Assembly (NCBI GenBank): GCA_022592435.1
Contig: JABYQS010000011.1
Location: forward strand, 372,001 to 436,000
From: Cerioporus squamosus
Taxonomy: Eukaryota; Basidiomycota; Agaricomycetes; Polyporales; Polyporaceae
Direction of reading: 5' to 3'
Length of the DNA stretch: 64,000 nucleotides
The notes under the pieces were generated by a model that was given only the letters and a program-made list of their open reading frames with translations, had not been told where the DNA came from and searched no databases. The position numbers and the translations under genes are program-made. This document shows positions 32,180 to 43,608 of this stretch, piece by piece (the stretch's first letter is position 1; every line of letters begins with the position of its first letter).

Positions 32180-34117
32180 TTAGTGCACCACGGTACCATG
32201 GGAGAAGCTCAGCAGTAACAGCGCGTCCTCCATCTTCACGCCGCTGTCGAGCTGCGCTGTCGTGGACATGGGCTTCTTCTCGTTCGCATATTGCGCGTAT
32301 TCCAAAGGATACCGCTGTATGGATGCCTTGGTCTCCCGTGCATGCGGGTGCGCGAGAGGCAGGGCGAGGCTAGATGTCGACGCAACTGCCGAAGGCGGGG
32401 GTGATGACTCTGGAGAGGGAGTGACAGCTTCAGGGTAATCCTCGTCGCTGCCGACGTCGGAGTGAGAGCGAGCGAGCGGGACGCGGGTGTACAACGGCTG
32501 TGGTTGTCGGACCGTCTCCTCTGTTTCAATTTTGACGAATTCGATACCGGGAGTCGACGACGTTCCGCTGGGGGTCGCTGTCCGGGTGAGACTGGTGTAC
32601 GTGCTCGACTCGTCATCGGCGATGTCCATGGCATCGGTGTCCTCGTCCATCTCACCATCGTCACCGCTTGCGCTCCCGTTCTGACGCGCCCGCTTCCTAT
32701 CGGACTGGCGCAAGTTCCGGAACCAGTTCGTCACCTTGCCCAAGTCCATGCCGATCTCCGCAGCAAGACGCTGACGGTCTTCAATAGAAGGAGTCTTGGT
32801 ACGGTTGAAGAGCTTCTTGAGCGCATCGAGCTGCCATGGCTCTGGGCGGGTGCGACGGGGTCGGCGGTGCGTGGCATCGAGAGCGCGCTCAGATGGATGA
32901 ACTGGATACGGAGAGGCGCGGGGAGATGAAGGGCGGCTGCTGCCACTGGGCGCAGCACTGGGCGAACGGCGGACGCGTGGAGGGTGGAGGAGCGCTGCTA
33001 ATGATGGATGTGATGTCGGTGGCGGGACCGAGAGCGACGGGTGGAGGGCGCTGGAGGACGGCGGGATGGCTAACGGGGTGAAGGCGCGGGACTGGACGGT
33101 GGCGGCCTTGGCAGCAGCAGCCTCCTCGCGCTTCTTTGCGATGCTGCGTTGGTTCTGGAACCAGTTGGTAACACTCTGATAGCGCCTGGATGATTGGATG
33201 GTCGGATGTTGTTTGATTTTGTGAGCGTGATTTGTCCGACGCGGAAGACGGAAGCGACATCGAGGGAAGCGCCCAGGAAGGAGAGGGAAACAAGGAAGAT
33301 CAGATTTCAAATTGCCTTATGCGGGATCGTATGACAACGGGACTGGGACAGGACTTACATTCCGATCTTGACCCCGAGTGCTTCGCGCTCTTCCTTGGTC
33401 GGATGCGGCTTGAGTTCATAGAATTTTTTGAGCTCCTCCGTCTGCTCCTGCGACGGGCGGCTGCGGGCTTTGCGCGGCATGGATGATTCAGCGTCGAAGA
33501 GGTGTTGCTGCTGGGGATCCCCGGCGTAGAAGAGCGAATGTTGCGGTGGCGGGTGGGCGCTGGACGCAGAGTGTGCAGACAATGGATGGTACAGCTCGTC
33601 GTCGGAAATGAGCTCGTCGTACTCGAGCTGATGCGGGGGAAGCGATGATGATGGGGGAGCGGATACGGACGCAATGAGCGCAGATATAGGCGGTAGCTCG
33701 CATTGAGTGAGGGGGGCTTTGTGTCGCTTCTTTGAGGAGGCGCGTTTATTCTGAAACCAAGAGTTGACAGTCTTTGTCTCCCTGTGTGCCGTGGGGCGAG
33801 GGTGAGTGGCCGTCGACAATGGACGGACAAGGGGACGGGAGGAGAGCGGAGATGGCAACTTACATTCCAAGCCGCTCAGCTAACGCAGTCCTGTCCTCGA
33901 GTGACGGGTGTTCGGTCTTGTCATAGAGCTCATTGAGTGCGGCGAGTTGGATAGGCGAATGGCGGTGACGGGGCTTCTTGGGCTGTTCCTGCTTGGGGTC
34001 CTTGAGGGGGAGCTTGGAGGAGGCCGCGGCAGGCTGGTCCCAGTGCGCGAGGGAGGGATGCATGTCGGGGCGGGGACGGGACGCGGACAGAGATGGAGGG
34101 AGGAGGGAAAGAGGCAA
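32180..34117 (-). CDS. Transcription factor with three homeodomains
   Basis: Three homeodomains lie in one product of about 555 residues. HD1 (about 33995-33720) has the helix-3 sequence VNSWFQNKRASSKKRH. HD2 (about 33482-33120) has VTNWFQNQRSIAKKRE. HD3 (about 32850-32685) has VTNWFRNLRQSDRKRAR. All keep the invariant W-F-x-N-x-R of DNA-recognition helices. Introns at about 33784-33862 and 33181-33355 both split the Met codon as AT|G directly before helix 3 of HD1 and HD2; HD3 has no intron there. Linkers are Pro/Ser-rich. The region after HD3 is acidic (DDGEMDEDTDAMDIADDES) and may be an activation domain, ending at TAA 32180-32182. The start is 34117, with an alternative Met at 34062. Nuclear role is inferred. 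Single homeodomain regulators are known in mushroom development, but I cannot say whether this is one of them. Confidence 0.88.
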
Positions 34118-34931
34118 TAGGGGAGGGGAGGGCTTAACGGAAAATGCAGATGCTTATAGAAGATGCGAGGAGCATTTGGGCGACATGTCTCACGGCTAAT
34201 GGATGCTCTCTCAGTCCGTCATCACTCTGCAAATGGCCGACGTCGGCCGGCTGCTGTAGCCTCTGTGATCGGCCCCTGCCCTCTTATGCTCGAATCTTTG
34301 GCACTGCCACGCTCCGCCCAGACTCCGTACACAGAGTGGGCTTCTGCGGCTGTTCTGGCTAGAGTACTACTGCTCCTCGTCCCACGCAGCACAGCGGAAC
34401 GCCAGAGCTGGAAGGACAAACTTCGGGAGAGGCGGTGAGTAATACTGCCAGTTGATATGGCTCGGTTGGGGACAAGCAGACAAGAGCTGTGCCTGTGAGT
34501 TCATGCTTGACCTCGACATCCACGTGCGAACGATCATGATGACTATTACCAACTCGGTATTATCGGCCATTTATGGGCGCCTATATATAGCAGTTTTACA
34601 TGATCCCTTCCGGCGCTCCAGACCCCGGCATCGGTCCACACAAGCATACCCTGTCCCGAGCCGTGTCTGTGCAGCCAGCACTGGCTCGACGCACGCCATG
34701 GTGCGAGCACGGCGCACGGATGCCCAGGACGCTGGGGGTCGGCCACAGGGAGACTCGGAGGGTCAAATTGGCGGTCGTGGCAGCTGCTATAGATCTGGCG
34801 ATCTGATGAGATGTTATGCATGACCGCTAAGGCGCGTCATCCGGTGCCCGCCGTCGAGTGGTCGAGAACGGGCCCCACAACGCCTGATCACGCTTTCGCG
34901 CAGTCGTGCTATCGCCCAGCTCCGTTGCCAC
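34118..34931. other. Intergenic region upstream of the homeodomain gene
   Basis: About 0.8 kb; a TATAAG motif on the minus strand near 34155 may belong to the homeodomain promoter. No gene supported. Confidence 0.45.
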
Positions 34932-35382
34932 CACGGCAGGCATACCCGCATTTCGGTCGGTCTGAAATTGGCCGCATAACGGCGTCACGAGGTTAGCCGT
35001 TGGCCGACTTTGCCGTGACATTTCATCCCGGACAAAAGGTCCCACAGGCACCTACATTTCGGTCGCCTTTCAGACCATCCAAAATGCTCAACTCTTGGTC
35101 CCCTTTCTGCCTAGACAACAATGAGCGCTTTTGTTGTCTACGCGACACGTTTCCGACGGGACAACAAGCGAGATGGCGGGGTTTCCCGTCGACCGCATTT
35201 CGGACCGTCCGAAATGCGGCGGAGCAGCAGCCTGTTGTGCCCTTTTTGGCCGGTCCGAAAGGAAACCCCGCGGCACGTGCCCAAGGTTACCTTTTGTCCC
35301 GTCCGAAATGCGACCAAATTTGGAGTCGCTCCTTTCAGACCATCCAAAGGGCGTCCGGAAGCCGTCCGATTGGTTGCCGACA
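34932..35382. repeat. Truncated palindromic repeat, copy A (left end plus core)
   Basis: Copy A has a 63-bp end block (34932-34994), about 160 bp of spacer and a 228-bp core (35155-35382). The core is repeated at 61800-62038 with one substitution and a 12-bp duplication. The end block is found in reverse complement at 62147-62210. The core and spacer are full of GTCCGAAAT/ATTTCGGAC motifs and two perfect hairpins, 35112-35140 and 35193-35219. No coding capacity is credible. It looks like part of a non-autonomous element with long inverted ends. Confidence 0.85.
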
Positions 35383-36059
35383 AGAAACACTGGCATCCGA
35401 GTTACGGTACGCAATCATTCAACTAGCGAGCTAGCAGTGCGGATAGGCGCAGTGGGGAATTTAGCAGAGCGTCGTGTATGAAGAGCAGAATAATTAGGAG
35501 TGAAGTGAAGCGTATTGTAGCAAATGCAAGGCACGGATGGCAAGGAGTGGAGGGGAGCCTAGCGGCAAACTCCCACAGGGTAGAGTGGAGGCAAGTAAAG
35601 CAGCAACTGAGTAGCGGTATTGGCAGCGAAGAGATCAAGACAGTGGCGTCAGAACCAAGCACGACAGCGTAGCGAAGATGGAAGGGAGGTAGTATAGCGG
35701 AGAGCGGAAGGCCTGAGCGACGCAGAGGGAAACGGGGTGTGGCACAAGTGTCGCAGAGTGACACAGAGTGTGGCGTTGGCCCTGCGTACTAGCGGAGAGC
35801 CGTGGTGCGAAGGAGAGAAAAGCAGTGTTGAACGTAGCAATGGCGATGCAAAGGAAGCGAGATATGGAGCGGAGCAGTGCGAAGAGAAGCAAACTGAAGT
35901 AGTGAGCAGGAGGACGAAGCGCCGCAAGGCAGAGACGTTGAAAGTGGTCCAAGTGCAGCGCACGGTGGCAGGATGACGGTCGAAGGAAACCGCAAGGACG
36001 CAACGGGTTGAAGGGTGACAAGAACTGTATTGGTACACAGGGTAAGCACATATGTTTAC
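35383..36059. other. Intergenic region without a supported gene
   Basis: Flank between the repeat and the 3' end of the Gln-rich gene. Open frames on the minus strand (about 35423-36159) are low-complexity, Ser/Leu/Pro-rich and without family resemblance. Nothing is supported. Confidence 0.45.
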
Positions 36060-39000
36060 TCAAAAGCTGAAATCGTAATCCTCGTCGACGATCTCGAGTT
36101 CCCGGACGATGTGAGCTGGTTGCGCCGCGAGCCAATCGCGGTCGTAGCAATTCCTCCAAAGACCTGAAGGGGCGGTACCATCCTCGCTATCCCCATCCCG
36201 AAGGACACGCTCCCGAGGGGGGTTGCCCCCAGTCCGACGTCTTGCCCAGTCCTCCCTGTACATCCTATCGAGGGTCCACAAGAAGTTGCGAAGCTCACGG
36301 CTCTGCCACTTCGCTATGACGATGCGCCACCTTGGAGGGTGGGTCTTCTCCGGACCGTCGGTTTCGTCCCCACTCATATTCTCCGCGTCGAACAGCCGGA
36401 ATAGCGCACGGTGACGTGTGTACTGCCTCCGAACGAGTGTCACTTCTCGGGACTCGAAGAGCTATAGCCTCGAAGTCAGCATTGACATTGTCGTAACCGT
36501 GAGCAGTATATAGGCTCACCGTGAACTTGCGCGAGTTTCGAGCGACACGGCGAGCAATCTCGGCTGCCTTCTTTGGATCGAGAGGCTTCACGGCCTTCCG
36601 CCACTTGTCCCGAAGGTGCTTCATGTGACTATCAACCAGCTTGCCGATTCGCGACCGAGTGAGCAAGGAAGCGGGCGTGGGGTTCTTGAAGTATGCGCCA
36701 CCTTGCACGCGCGCGAGGTACCGATCGATGAAGACTTCACGCGCTTCCTTATTGAGAGCAAACTTCTTCCATCCGTGGCCAGGAGAGAAGTCCACGATGA
36801 AGTTCTTGACCGTAGGGACGAACTTGGGATCCCTGGCAAGATAAGCAGTTATATCGTCCTCGCTCAGCGCGGGGTATTGCAGGTGCATGTTCTTCCAGTC
36901 AACAATATTCAACATGTCGTCGAACGACTTCCGGACCCTCATCTGCAAGGCAAATCAGCTTCTTGGTGAACGATGTGTGAACGGGATCGGCAACACGAAC
37001 CCTCAACCGTGTAAGATACTTCTCCTTGGCCAACGGATCCAACTGTTCCAGTATCCCGGACAGCTTGAGGAAGTCCATTGTCGCCCTCATCGTCCGCATC
37101 GTCGTCGCTGTCATCGGTATCGGGGTCCGCATTACGACGTTTACGCTGACGCTGGACCTTGTTCTGGACACGCTGCTCCCGTTTCATCCCCTGCAGGGTC
37201 TCGCCGTTCATCTTGCGCTCGCGACAGGGCTGCTCATCCACGTCCATGGGCGAGTAGTTCTTCGATGTCTCGGACGACGATGCGGTTCGACCTGTTGCCA
37301 GGGCTTCGCGAAGCTCTTCGCGGAGCTGTCTGGTTTCAGTAGCCTGGTCTTGGATCGCATGCGTCAAGTCCTGCATCTGACCGATCACGAGGACCGCGAC
37401 ATCCGCTCCTAGAGCACCAGAGGGCTGGCTGGAATTGTTGTGCGGCTGTTTCATGCATTAGCCCCCCTACAACGTCTCCAAGATGACTGATTGACTTACT
37501 CTAGCATTCAACGGCGCCGCCTGGACATCCACAGAGTCCGGAAGGGAAGCAACGTCGACGACAGATCGGGTGGTGGGAGGGACCTTACTGGAACCAGCGC
37601 GAGCTTTACCCTTGTCGACGCGAGGGCGGCTGCTAGGGCCCGGGGCGAAGTCCTGCATGAAAGCATGAGCTAATGACAGTTGGCTGAAGCAGAAAAGCGC
37701 ACCGTTGCATCAAGAGAAGGAAACGGTTGATCATCGTCAGACACATCCATCGAGTCGTCGAACAGACCTGGAAATTCGGTTTCGATCGAAGTGCTTGATT
37801 GTCTTGTAGTGCGCCTCCGAGCAGACTGAGATGGAGCCGGACCTTGCCCAGACATACTGTTGCCGTCAAACCGCCCTTGCGTCGTGGCCTGGGAAGCTGC
37901 GCTGATGCTCTCGGACCAACCGCGCGGTGTGGAGGCCGTGGACGGAACTGGTCGGGAAGCCCCGCTCAAGCTCTCGGAACGCCCTCGTGGGGTTGAGGAG
38001 CCTTCAGTAGAAGTATCCATGAGGTACTCGGGAGGAGGATGCGGACGGGAAGGTTGAGGATGGACCAGCCCGATCGCGTCCGCGTTGCCACTGTGCATCG
38101 AAGCCTGCTGGATGGCTTGAATGTGTTGCAATGTCCTGTTGTAGTAGTCCACAACCTGTCGGCGCGTGCCATCGTCCCATTCCAACCATACGTTACGCGC
38201 CTGATCATCCGTCTGCACGAAGATCGAGCATCAGTCACATTCGGAGTAGACAATGAACATGTACATACTATGGCGTCTGTTGCGGGTGAGCCCGAGAGAG
38301 CTATCTTGACCATTCCTATGATTTCCTGCGACACGGTAGGCGTGGTTGACATCGTCTGGGGAGCTAGTGGTGCGTTTACCGCATGTGTTGTCGATGGAGG
38401 CCTGGATGCGTGAGGGGAGGAAGGCGGGACTTGAGAAGGTCTCCTCCGTGAGGGTGGTCGCTGAGAGGAGGGTCGCTGACTGCGAGGTCGAGGCGGCAGT
38501 GGTGGTGGTGGCATAGCGACTCCAGGGTGAGCGCGAGATGGCGGGGCGGCCGGCTGAGAAGGGCGAGATGGCGGGGCGGCCGGCTGAGAAGGGCGCACCT
38601 CCGCAGGACGATGCGTCGGGAGCTGGGCATGACGCCTCGCCTCCCTCTGTGCCGCATGCTGACGCTCCGCCTCTCTCTGCGCCTCTTGCCGACGCTCCGC
38701 CTCCCTCTGCGCCTCTTGCTGACGCTCCGCCTCTCTCTGCGCCTCTTGCCGACGCTCCGCCTCCCTCTGCGCCTCTTGCTGACGCTCCGCCTCCCTCTGT
38801 GCCGCATGCTGACGCTCCGCCTCTCTCTGCACCTCTTGCTGACGCTCCGCCTCTCTCTGCACCGCACGCTGACGCTCCCATGCCTCCCTCTGTGCCGCAT
38901 GCTGACGCTCCGCCTCCCTCTGCGCCGCACGCTGACGCTCCACTTCTCTCTGCGCCTCTTGCTGACGTTCCGCCTCCTTCTGCGCCTCGTGCTGACGCTC

Positions 39001-40682
39001 CGCCTCCCTCTGCGCCGCATGCTGACGCTCGAGCTCACTCTGTGCCGCTCGCTGACGCTCCATTTCCCTCTGTGCCTGTTGCTGAGGCACCGCCTCCCGT
39101 CGTGCTTGCTCCTGGAGCTCGGCGTCCCATCGCTGTCGTTGCTGACGTTCCGCCTCCCACAGCGCCTGCTGCTCAGGCTGAAGCTGCCACTTCGGCTGAG
39201 GTTGAACTTGAGCCTGAAGTTGCAATTGCTCGGCCTCCCACAGTGCCTGCTGCTCCTCCTGAAGCTGCAATTGCGGCTGAGGTTGAACTTGAGCGTGAAG
39301 CTGCAAGTCCGAGTGCTGCTGACGCTCGGCCTCCCACTGCGCCTGCTGCTCAGGCTGAAGCTGCCATTGCGGCTGAGGTTGAACTTGAGCATGAAGCTGC
39401 AAGTCCGAGTGCTGCTGACGCTCGGCCTCCCACTGCGCCTGTTCCTGAGCCGAAAGCGGCCACTGTGCTTCCTGTTGCGACGGAACCTGCGATTGGCCCT
39501 GCCGCTGACTCTCGACGTCCCACTGGACCTGTTGCTGAAGCGGAGGCGAGAATTGGGCTGACGGTTGGGGTGGGAGCTGCCATTGCTCCTGCTGTTGTGC
39601 ATCCTGCTGGCTTGGGACCGGCCACTGAGTTTGCGGCTGATGCTCGGCCATCGGGTATGTATCCTGCTGATGCAGGACTGGCCATTCCTCCCCACGTGGA
39701 AGTTCCACCTCCCCCAGGCGCAGCCGTGCTAGTCGCTCCGCCTCCCAGTCTGACTGTTGCTGAGAAGCCGCGGCGGTCAGTTCCTGGAGTCGGACATGCT
39801 GGATCGCAGCCTCTCGTTCCAGATACTGCCAGTGTTCGCCGTCCTTGCGTGCCTGATCGACTTGCTCATCGTGCATCTGCGGCTGGACCTGTCTCCGCGG
39901 AGGCACTAGTACCAGATCCCGGAACGGGGATACTCGCGGCCCTTGAGCCTGAATGCGACAAATGAGATGACATCACCGAATGATTATGAGACTAGACGTA
40001 CTCCAGGCTGGATAGCACTTGCTGGCCGGCGCGTCGGCGCTCTATTGACTGCACGTTGATGGTCATCTGCTGTCGCATGAACTGTCGATGCAGGACGGCC
40101 CTGGGAGCACGCGAGGTCAGCACTCTTGCAGCGCAAGCGACACGACCAGGCTTACTTCATCAGCGTTCTGACGTTCGTCGCGATAGCCACGCAACCAGCG
40201 TTTACGTTTGAAGCTCTCCTGCACCAAGGGTTACTTGTAATCCAGGAGGTGTTTGCAGAATTGGGACTCACCTCGTACGCATCGCTGAGCATAAGAGGAG
40301 CAACATACATCTATACGCACAAGCAAGAGATCGAGTCAATGCGTGCAAGGTCGTAGCGGAGATGAGCGGAGGATAGGCTGCTGATGGAAAGGTAAGGACT
40401 TACCTGCTCGTCCAAGCGAGGATTCTTCCCATTCTCCAGCTTATGGGCCAGTCCTCCTGCGAGCGGCCGCTTAGCTTTGCTACCGCCTACGACCGGCTCC
40501 GTGACGAAGCGCTGCTCGATTGGATCCATCGTTAAGTCTTCCGGCGTCCTGACGCGCGGCTGGACAGGCATCGACGGAGCTTCCTGTATACCCATCCCGT
40601 GCATATGGACATTGTGGGGAGGGGGAACAGGCGCTCCCGTAGGTGGTTTGGTAGACGCGGTAGGGGGTGAGGTCGATGACAT
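36060..40682 (-). CDS. Large Gln-rich protein with decapeptide repeats and a conserved-looking C-terminal domain
   Basis: About 1,250-1,300 residues from 10 or so exons; start MSSTSPPTASTKPPTGAPVP at 40682. Small exons (MYVAPLMLSDAYE; ESFKRKRWLRGYRDERQNADE) follow, then one long exon (39951 to about 38272). That exon holds a Gln/Trp-rich region with near-identical blocks containing QAQWEAERQQHSDLQLHAQV, about 15 decapeptides of the type QREAERQQEA, and a Pro-rich stretch. Later exons are acidic and disordered. The last 350 residues are ordered: RKSFDDMLNIVDWKNMHLQY, FIVDFSPGHGWKKFALNKEA, LFESREVTLVRRQYTRHR, SGLWRNCYDRDWL and EIVDEDYDFSF with TGA at 36060-36062. I recall similar C-termini in multi-copy uncharacterised Agaricomycete proteins but cannot name a family. 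The donor near 36998 (GTTGAG) is unusual. Confidence 0.7.
38630..39090 (-). repeat. 30-bp tandem repeat encoding QREAERQQEA-type decapeptides
   Basis: About 15 imperfect 30-bp units in frame within the Gln-rich gene. Variants differ mainly at the two residues before the Ala (QE, HA, RA, HE, RQE). One unit near 38880 carries an extra Trp codon, making 11 residues. The Glu/Arg/Gln composition suggests a continuous charged helix. Opposite-strand frames across the array stay open only because the units are multiples of three. Confidence 0.9.
39230..39480 (-). repeat. Longer tandem repeat in the Gln-rich gene (about 96-bp units)
   Basis: Two nearly identical copies and a shorter third encode a Trp-Glu-Ala-Glu-Arg start, a HSDLQLHAQVQPQPQ middle and a QLQPEQQ end. 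They lie immediately before the decapeptide array in the protein, pointing to repeated local duplication. Confidence 0.75.
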
Positions 40683-40995
40683 GAGTTGTGTGGCGTTGCT
40701 GGTGCACGCGGGCGGGGATATATACCCCTGGAGGTGTCAATGAGCATTTCAGTTCGCGTCGTTGACGTTAACGGTCTCCTGGTGAGGCAAATGAGCGTAA
40801 GTAACCACGTAGCAACCTTTCGAGACGCGCTGAAACGATCTCGTTTGAGCTCGTTTGTGTCGCTTACAGAAGCGCCGAATAGCCGCCACAATGCGCCAAT
40901 CCGGTTGTAATGAAGCAGTTTAACCACTCACGCGCTCGCTCATTGGCGAAGATGAGTTTGATTGAGACATATGAGTATTACACGGAGGATGCTGA

Positions 40996-41974
40996 TTATA
41001 CTGAATCAATGCGCGGCTCTCCGTGGATGCGCACGCGATACAGACACGTCGAACTGCCCCCCCAATTGCCCAAAATTTCCAGAACCATGACGCCAGTGTA
41101 CATACCTGCATCTATAATGTGCTGCCCAATCTTGAACGTCTGCACGTGAGACGGAGAGCGAATATCGTACTCGAACCACGCCAGGGGAACGTAGGTATGG
41201 TCGCAGGTGTGCGATGGTTGCGAACGACCGCGTAGAGCGGGGATGGAGGAGGCGTTGGTGCGCTCCGTGATGTTGAGCAGATGGGATTCGTTGGTGGAGC
41301 CATCGACCGCGCCCCAAAGAACCATGGCGCGAGGCGCCTCGTCGATGTGAGCGGCAATCTCGGCGGGAATGTGGTCGATGGAGACGTGTGTGGGGTGCAT
41401 CAGGTCGGACAAACGTAAGCCCAATTGAGCCGCGCTGCCAGGGATCGACCAACATTGACCAACGCGTAAATCGTCGGTGATGGCCAGTTGTGCGTTGCTG
41501 AGCGAAGCTTGCGAAGTATGGGGAGCCTGCCCCTCGGGCGCGAATGTGACGGTGAGATCGGGGATGACGCGGCCACCATTGGCGTGCAGCGCGAAGTCAC
41601 GGCGACCGACGGGATCACGAAGTGCGCGACTGACCGTACGATCAATGTAAGCTTTGATAGCGGGGCTGACTTCATCCGCGGGACGCATAGAGCGCACGAA
41701 GCGACCGAACCAAGCAGCGGCCACGATAACTATGAGGACGCCACAGAGCAGCGCGATCGCTCCGGAAGGTGCATCGAGGTTCTCAGAGGTGGGCTCGTGG
41801 TGGCGGTGGGCGGAAGCGTCACTGGGCTGCGCAGACGAGTCCGCAAAGTGAACGCGTCTCTTGCCAGTGCCTTGGTAGATATCAGGACGATGTATTCAAA
41901 GCTTTAACAAGGGACATACCTGCATTCCCCTCGCCAACTTGCTTCCTAGATACGCCCAACCTCTCATGATTCAT
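40996..41974 (-). CDS. SUN-domain membrane protein
   Basis: SUN proteins span the inner nuclear membrane and pair with KASH partners, or in fungi also form ER/cell-surface SUN-like proteins. The start at 41974 (MNHERLGVSRKQVGEGNAG) is joined by an intron near 41883-41931 to KRRVHFADSSAQP. A membrane helix GAIALLCGVLIVIVAAAW follows at about residues 60-78. After a short helical stem comes a SUN domain of about 180 residues: DFALHANGGRVIPDLT, DDLRVGQCWSIPGSAAQLGL, SIDHIPAEIAAHIDEAPRAM, YDIRSPSHVQTFKI and VMVLEILGNWG-STCLYRVRIHG. The stop is TAA at 40996-40998. It is a short SUN protein without the long coiled coil of Sad1. It is divergent from a tail-anchored WD40 gene with a 256-bp gap. Confidence 0.88.
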
Positions 41975-42230
41975 CGCGAAGTCTCAAGTGTGAAGGCGAA
42001 ATCTTGGCAGAACACAGAGTACTGAGTGGCGGGGGAAGAACGAGCAGCTAAGAGGGACAAGCGCCTACGCGTCGCCAGAGATCAACGAGGCGCTCGTGCG
42101 ACGCGTGCTGCCCGGCGCCCCGACGGTCCTTTGTCCGCTCAGCACCCTGAAGCTCTCGTTGTGGCATTATGCTCCTCGTGTCCGCGCATCTTCATCCTCA
42201 CCGACAACTTGGTCTAAGTCTCCACTACTC

Positions 42231-43608
42231 ATGCAGTACGCGAAAGCTGGGATAATGGGCGATGCCGGAATAGGTCACACCGGCGGAGTAGCAGCCCTCT
42301 CCTTCAGTCCGAACGGAACAGTCATTGCATCGGCCGGATTGGATGCGAAAGTTTGCATTTGGAAAGTCTCCGACGGGACTCTGCTGCATGTCTTCGTTGG
42401 AGCCAGCCCAGTTCTTTCGCTGGTGTGGGTCAAGAACGGAGTATTACTGTGCGGAGCCGAGGACGGCAGTATATCCGTAATCACTACCTCCACAGTATGT
42501 GGCTCAATCGTCCAATACTCATTGACATAATCACTGATGCACTTTACACTAGTCTAAGCTCCATGGAAGGACGTTTCCTCGCAGGCACACGTACCCTGTC
42601 GAGCATCTTGCTGTGCGGGATGCGCGCTGTGTAGTCTCCGGGGCACACGCGGAAGCTGCCGTGTGGGACATGTCGTCGGAGGGTATGAAGGCCTACGATT
42701 ATTGCGCGAACCGTACTCAAGTCCTGACAGGTCACTGGAAGCATATGCATGACCTTCCTCCGCCACCGTCAAACTCAAACAACAAGAATCGGGACATCAT
42801 TGTCAGCAGTGTCCACTGGACACGTTCGAAGGATAAGACGCGTCTGTTGTTTATCACGTATCTATACCATGGCTATATGTGAGTACTTCCGGCTGTGAGT
42901 GATTGCCAGGGACTAACTGCCAGTGGACCAGATTGTATGATACCAAGACTTGGCGTTCCGTTCTCACCATCCCGATGAATGGATTGATGTAGGTCGATGT
43001 CGGCTCATTGTGACCTGCGTCCTGAAGGACCTGAATACAGCGCGCACGCCTGCGTCTCTCCGAACGGCAAGCGATTCGTAGTCTCGAACATGACATCCGG
43101 TTTCGATGTCTACGAGACCGAGACAGGAAGATCGGTCGGGGCCATCAATCATCCGGTCGCGAAGCTTCTGGCCGTGCCAGTGTCATTTGCTCATAATGGC
43201 GCTGTCATCATCGGAGGCAGTGCGGTTGGTGAGGCACATATCTGGGATGCCACCACTCGCCACCTGCGGCAAAGTTTGTTCCTTGGAGGTACGTAAACGA
43301 CGGTATGACCAGCCACCCAGCTCACGTTGTGCGCAGACTCCAAGTATGTCATCGCGCTGGCTGTTCATCACGACCGGACTCAAGATCGCTTCTACATCGC
43401 CACGGGTCTCAGCAACCCCGTTGCAGAACAAGCCATCACACTCTGGTATGCCGACGGACGCGGCCGCGCAAGTTCTCGATGCCCCTGGCGGATATCGAGA
43501 CCGATGTACGTTACTCTGTACGTCCTACTTGGAATGTCTGCAGCACTGAGCGCAATCGTGCTCGGCATGCACATTGCTGATGCACCGGTGCTCCGCCAAC
43601 GGGCCTGA
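42231..43608 (+). CDS. WD40-repeat protein with C-terminal membrane anchor
   Basis: Start at 42231 gives MQYAKAGIMGDAGIGHTGGV. WD repeats follow: VAALSFSPNGTVIASAGLDA with VCIWKVSDG, then VLSLVWVKNGVLLCGAEDGS. After an intron near 42496-42553 come VVSGAHAEAAVWDMSS and a long loop, then AHACVSPNGKRFVVSNMTSG and AVGEAHIWDATTRH. The frame ends with a hydrophobic helix MYVTLYVLLGMSAALSAIVL and a short tail, stop TGA at 43606-43608. So the propeller is cytosolic and tail-anchored if the helix inserts. Several short introns are needed (near 42880-42930, 42987-42993 and 43290-43334). The ligand of the propeller is unknown. Divergent from the SUN-domain gene. Confidence 0.78.

Noticed and set aside
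38630..39090. CRISPR-like regular repeats
   Set aside because: Units are contiguous and coding, without spacers, in a eukaryotic gene.
38538..39965. Long plus-strand open frame (about 475 codons) opposite the Gln-rich gene
   Set aside because: It is a consequence of the 30-bp repeat units; the minus strand has consistent introns and a sensible start and end, the plus frame has neither.
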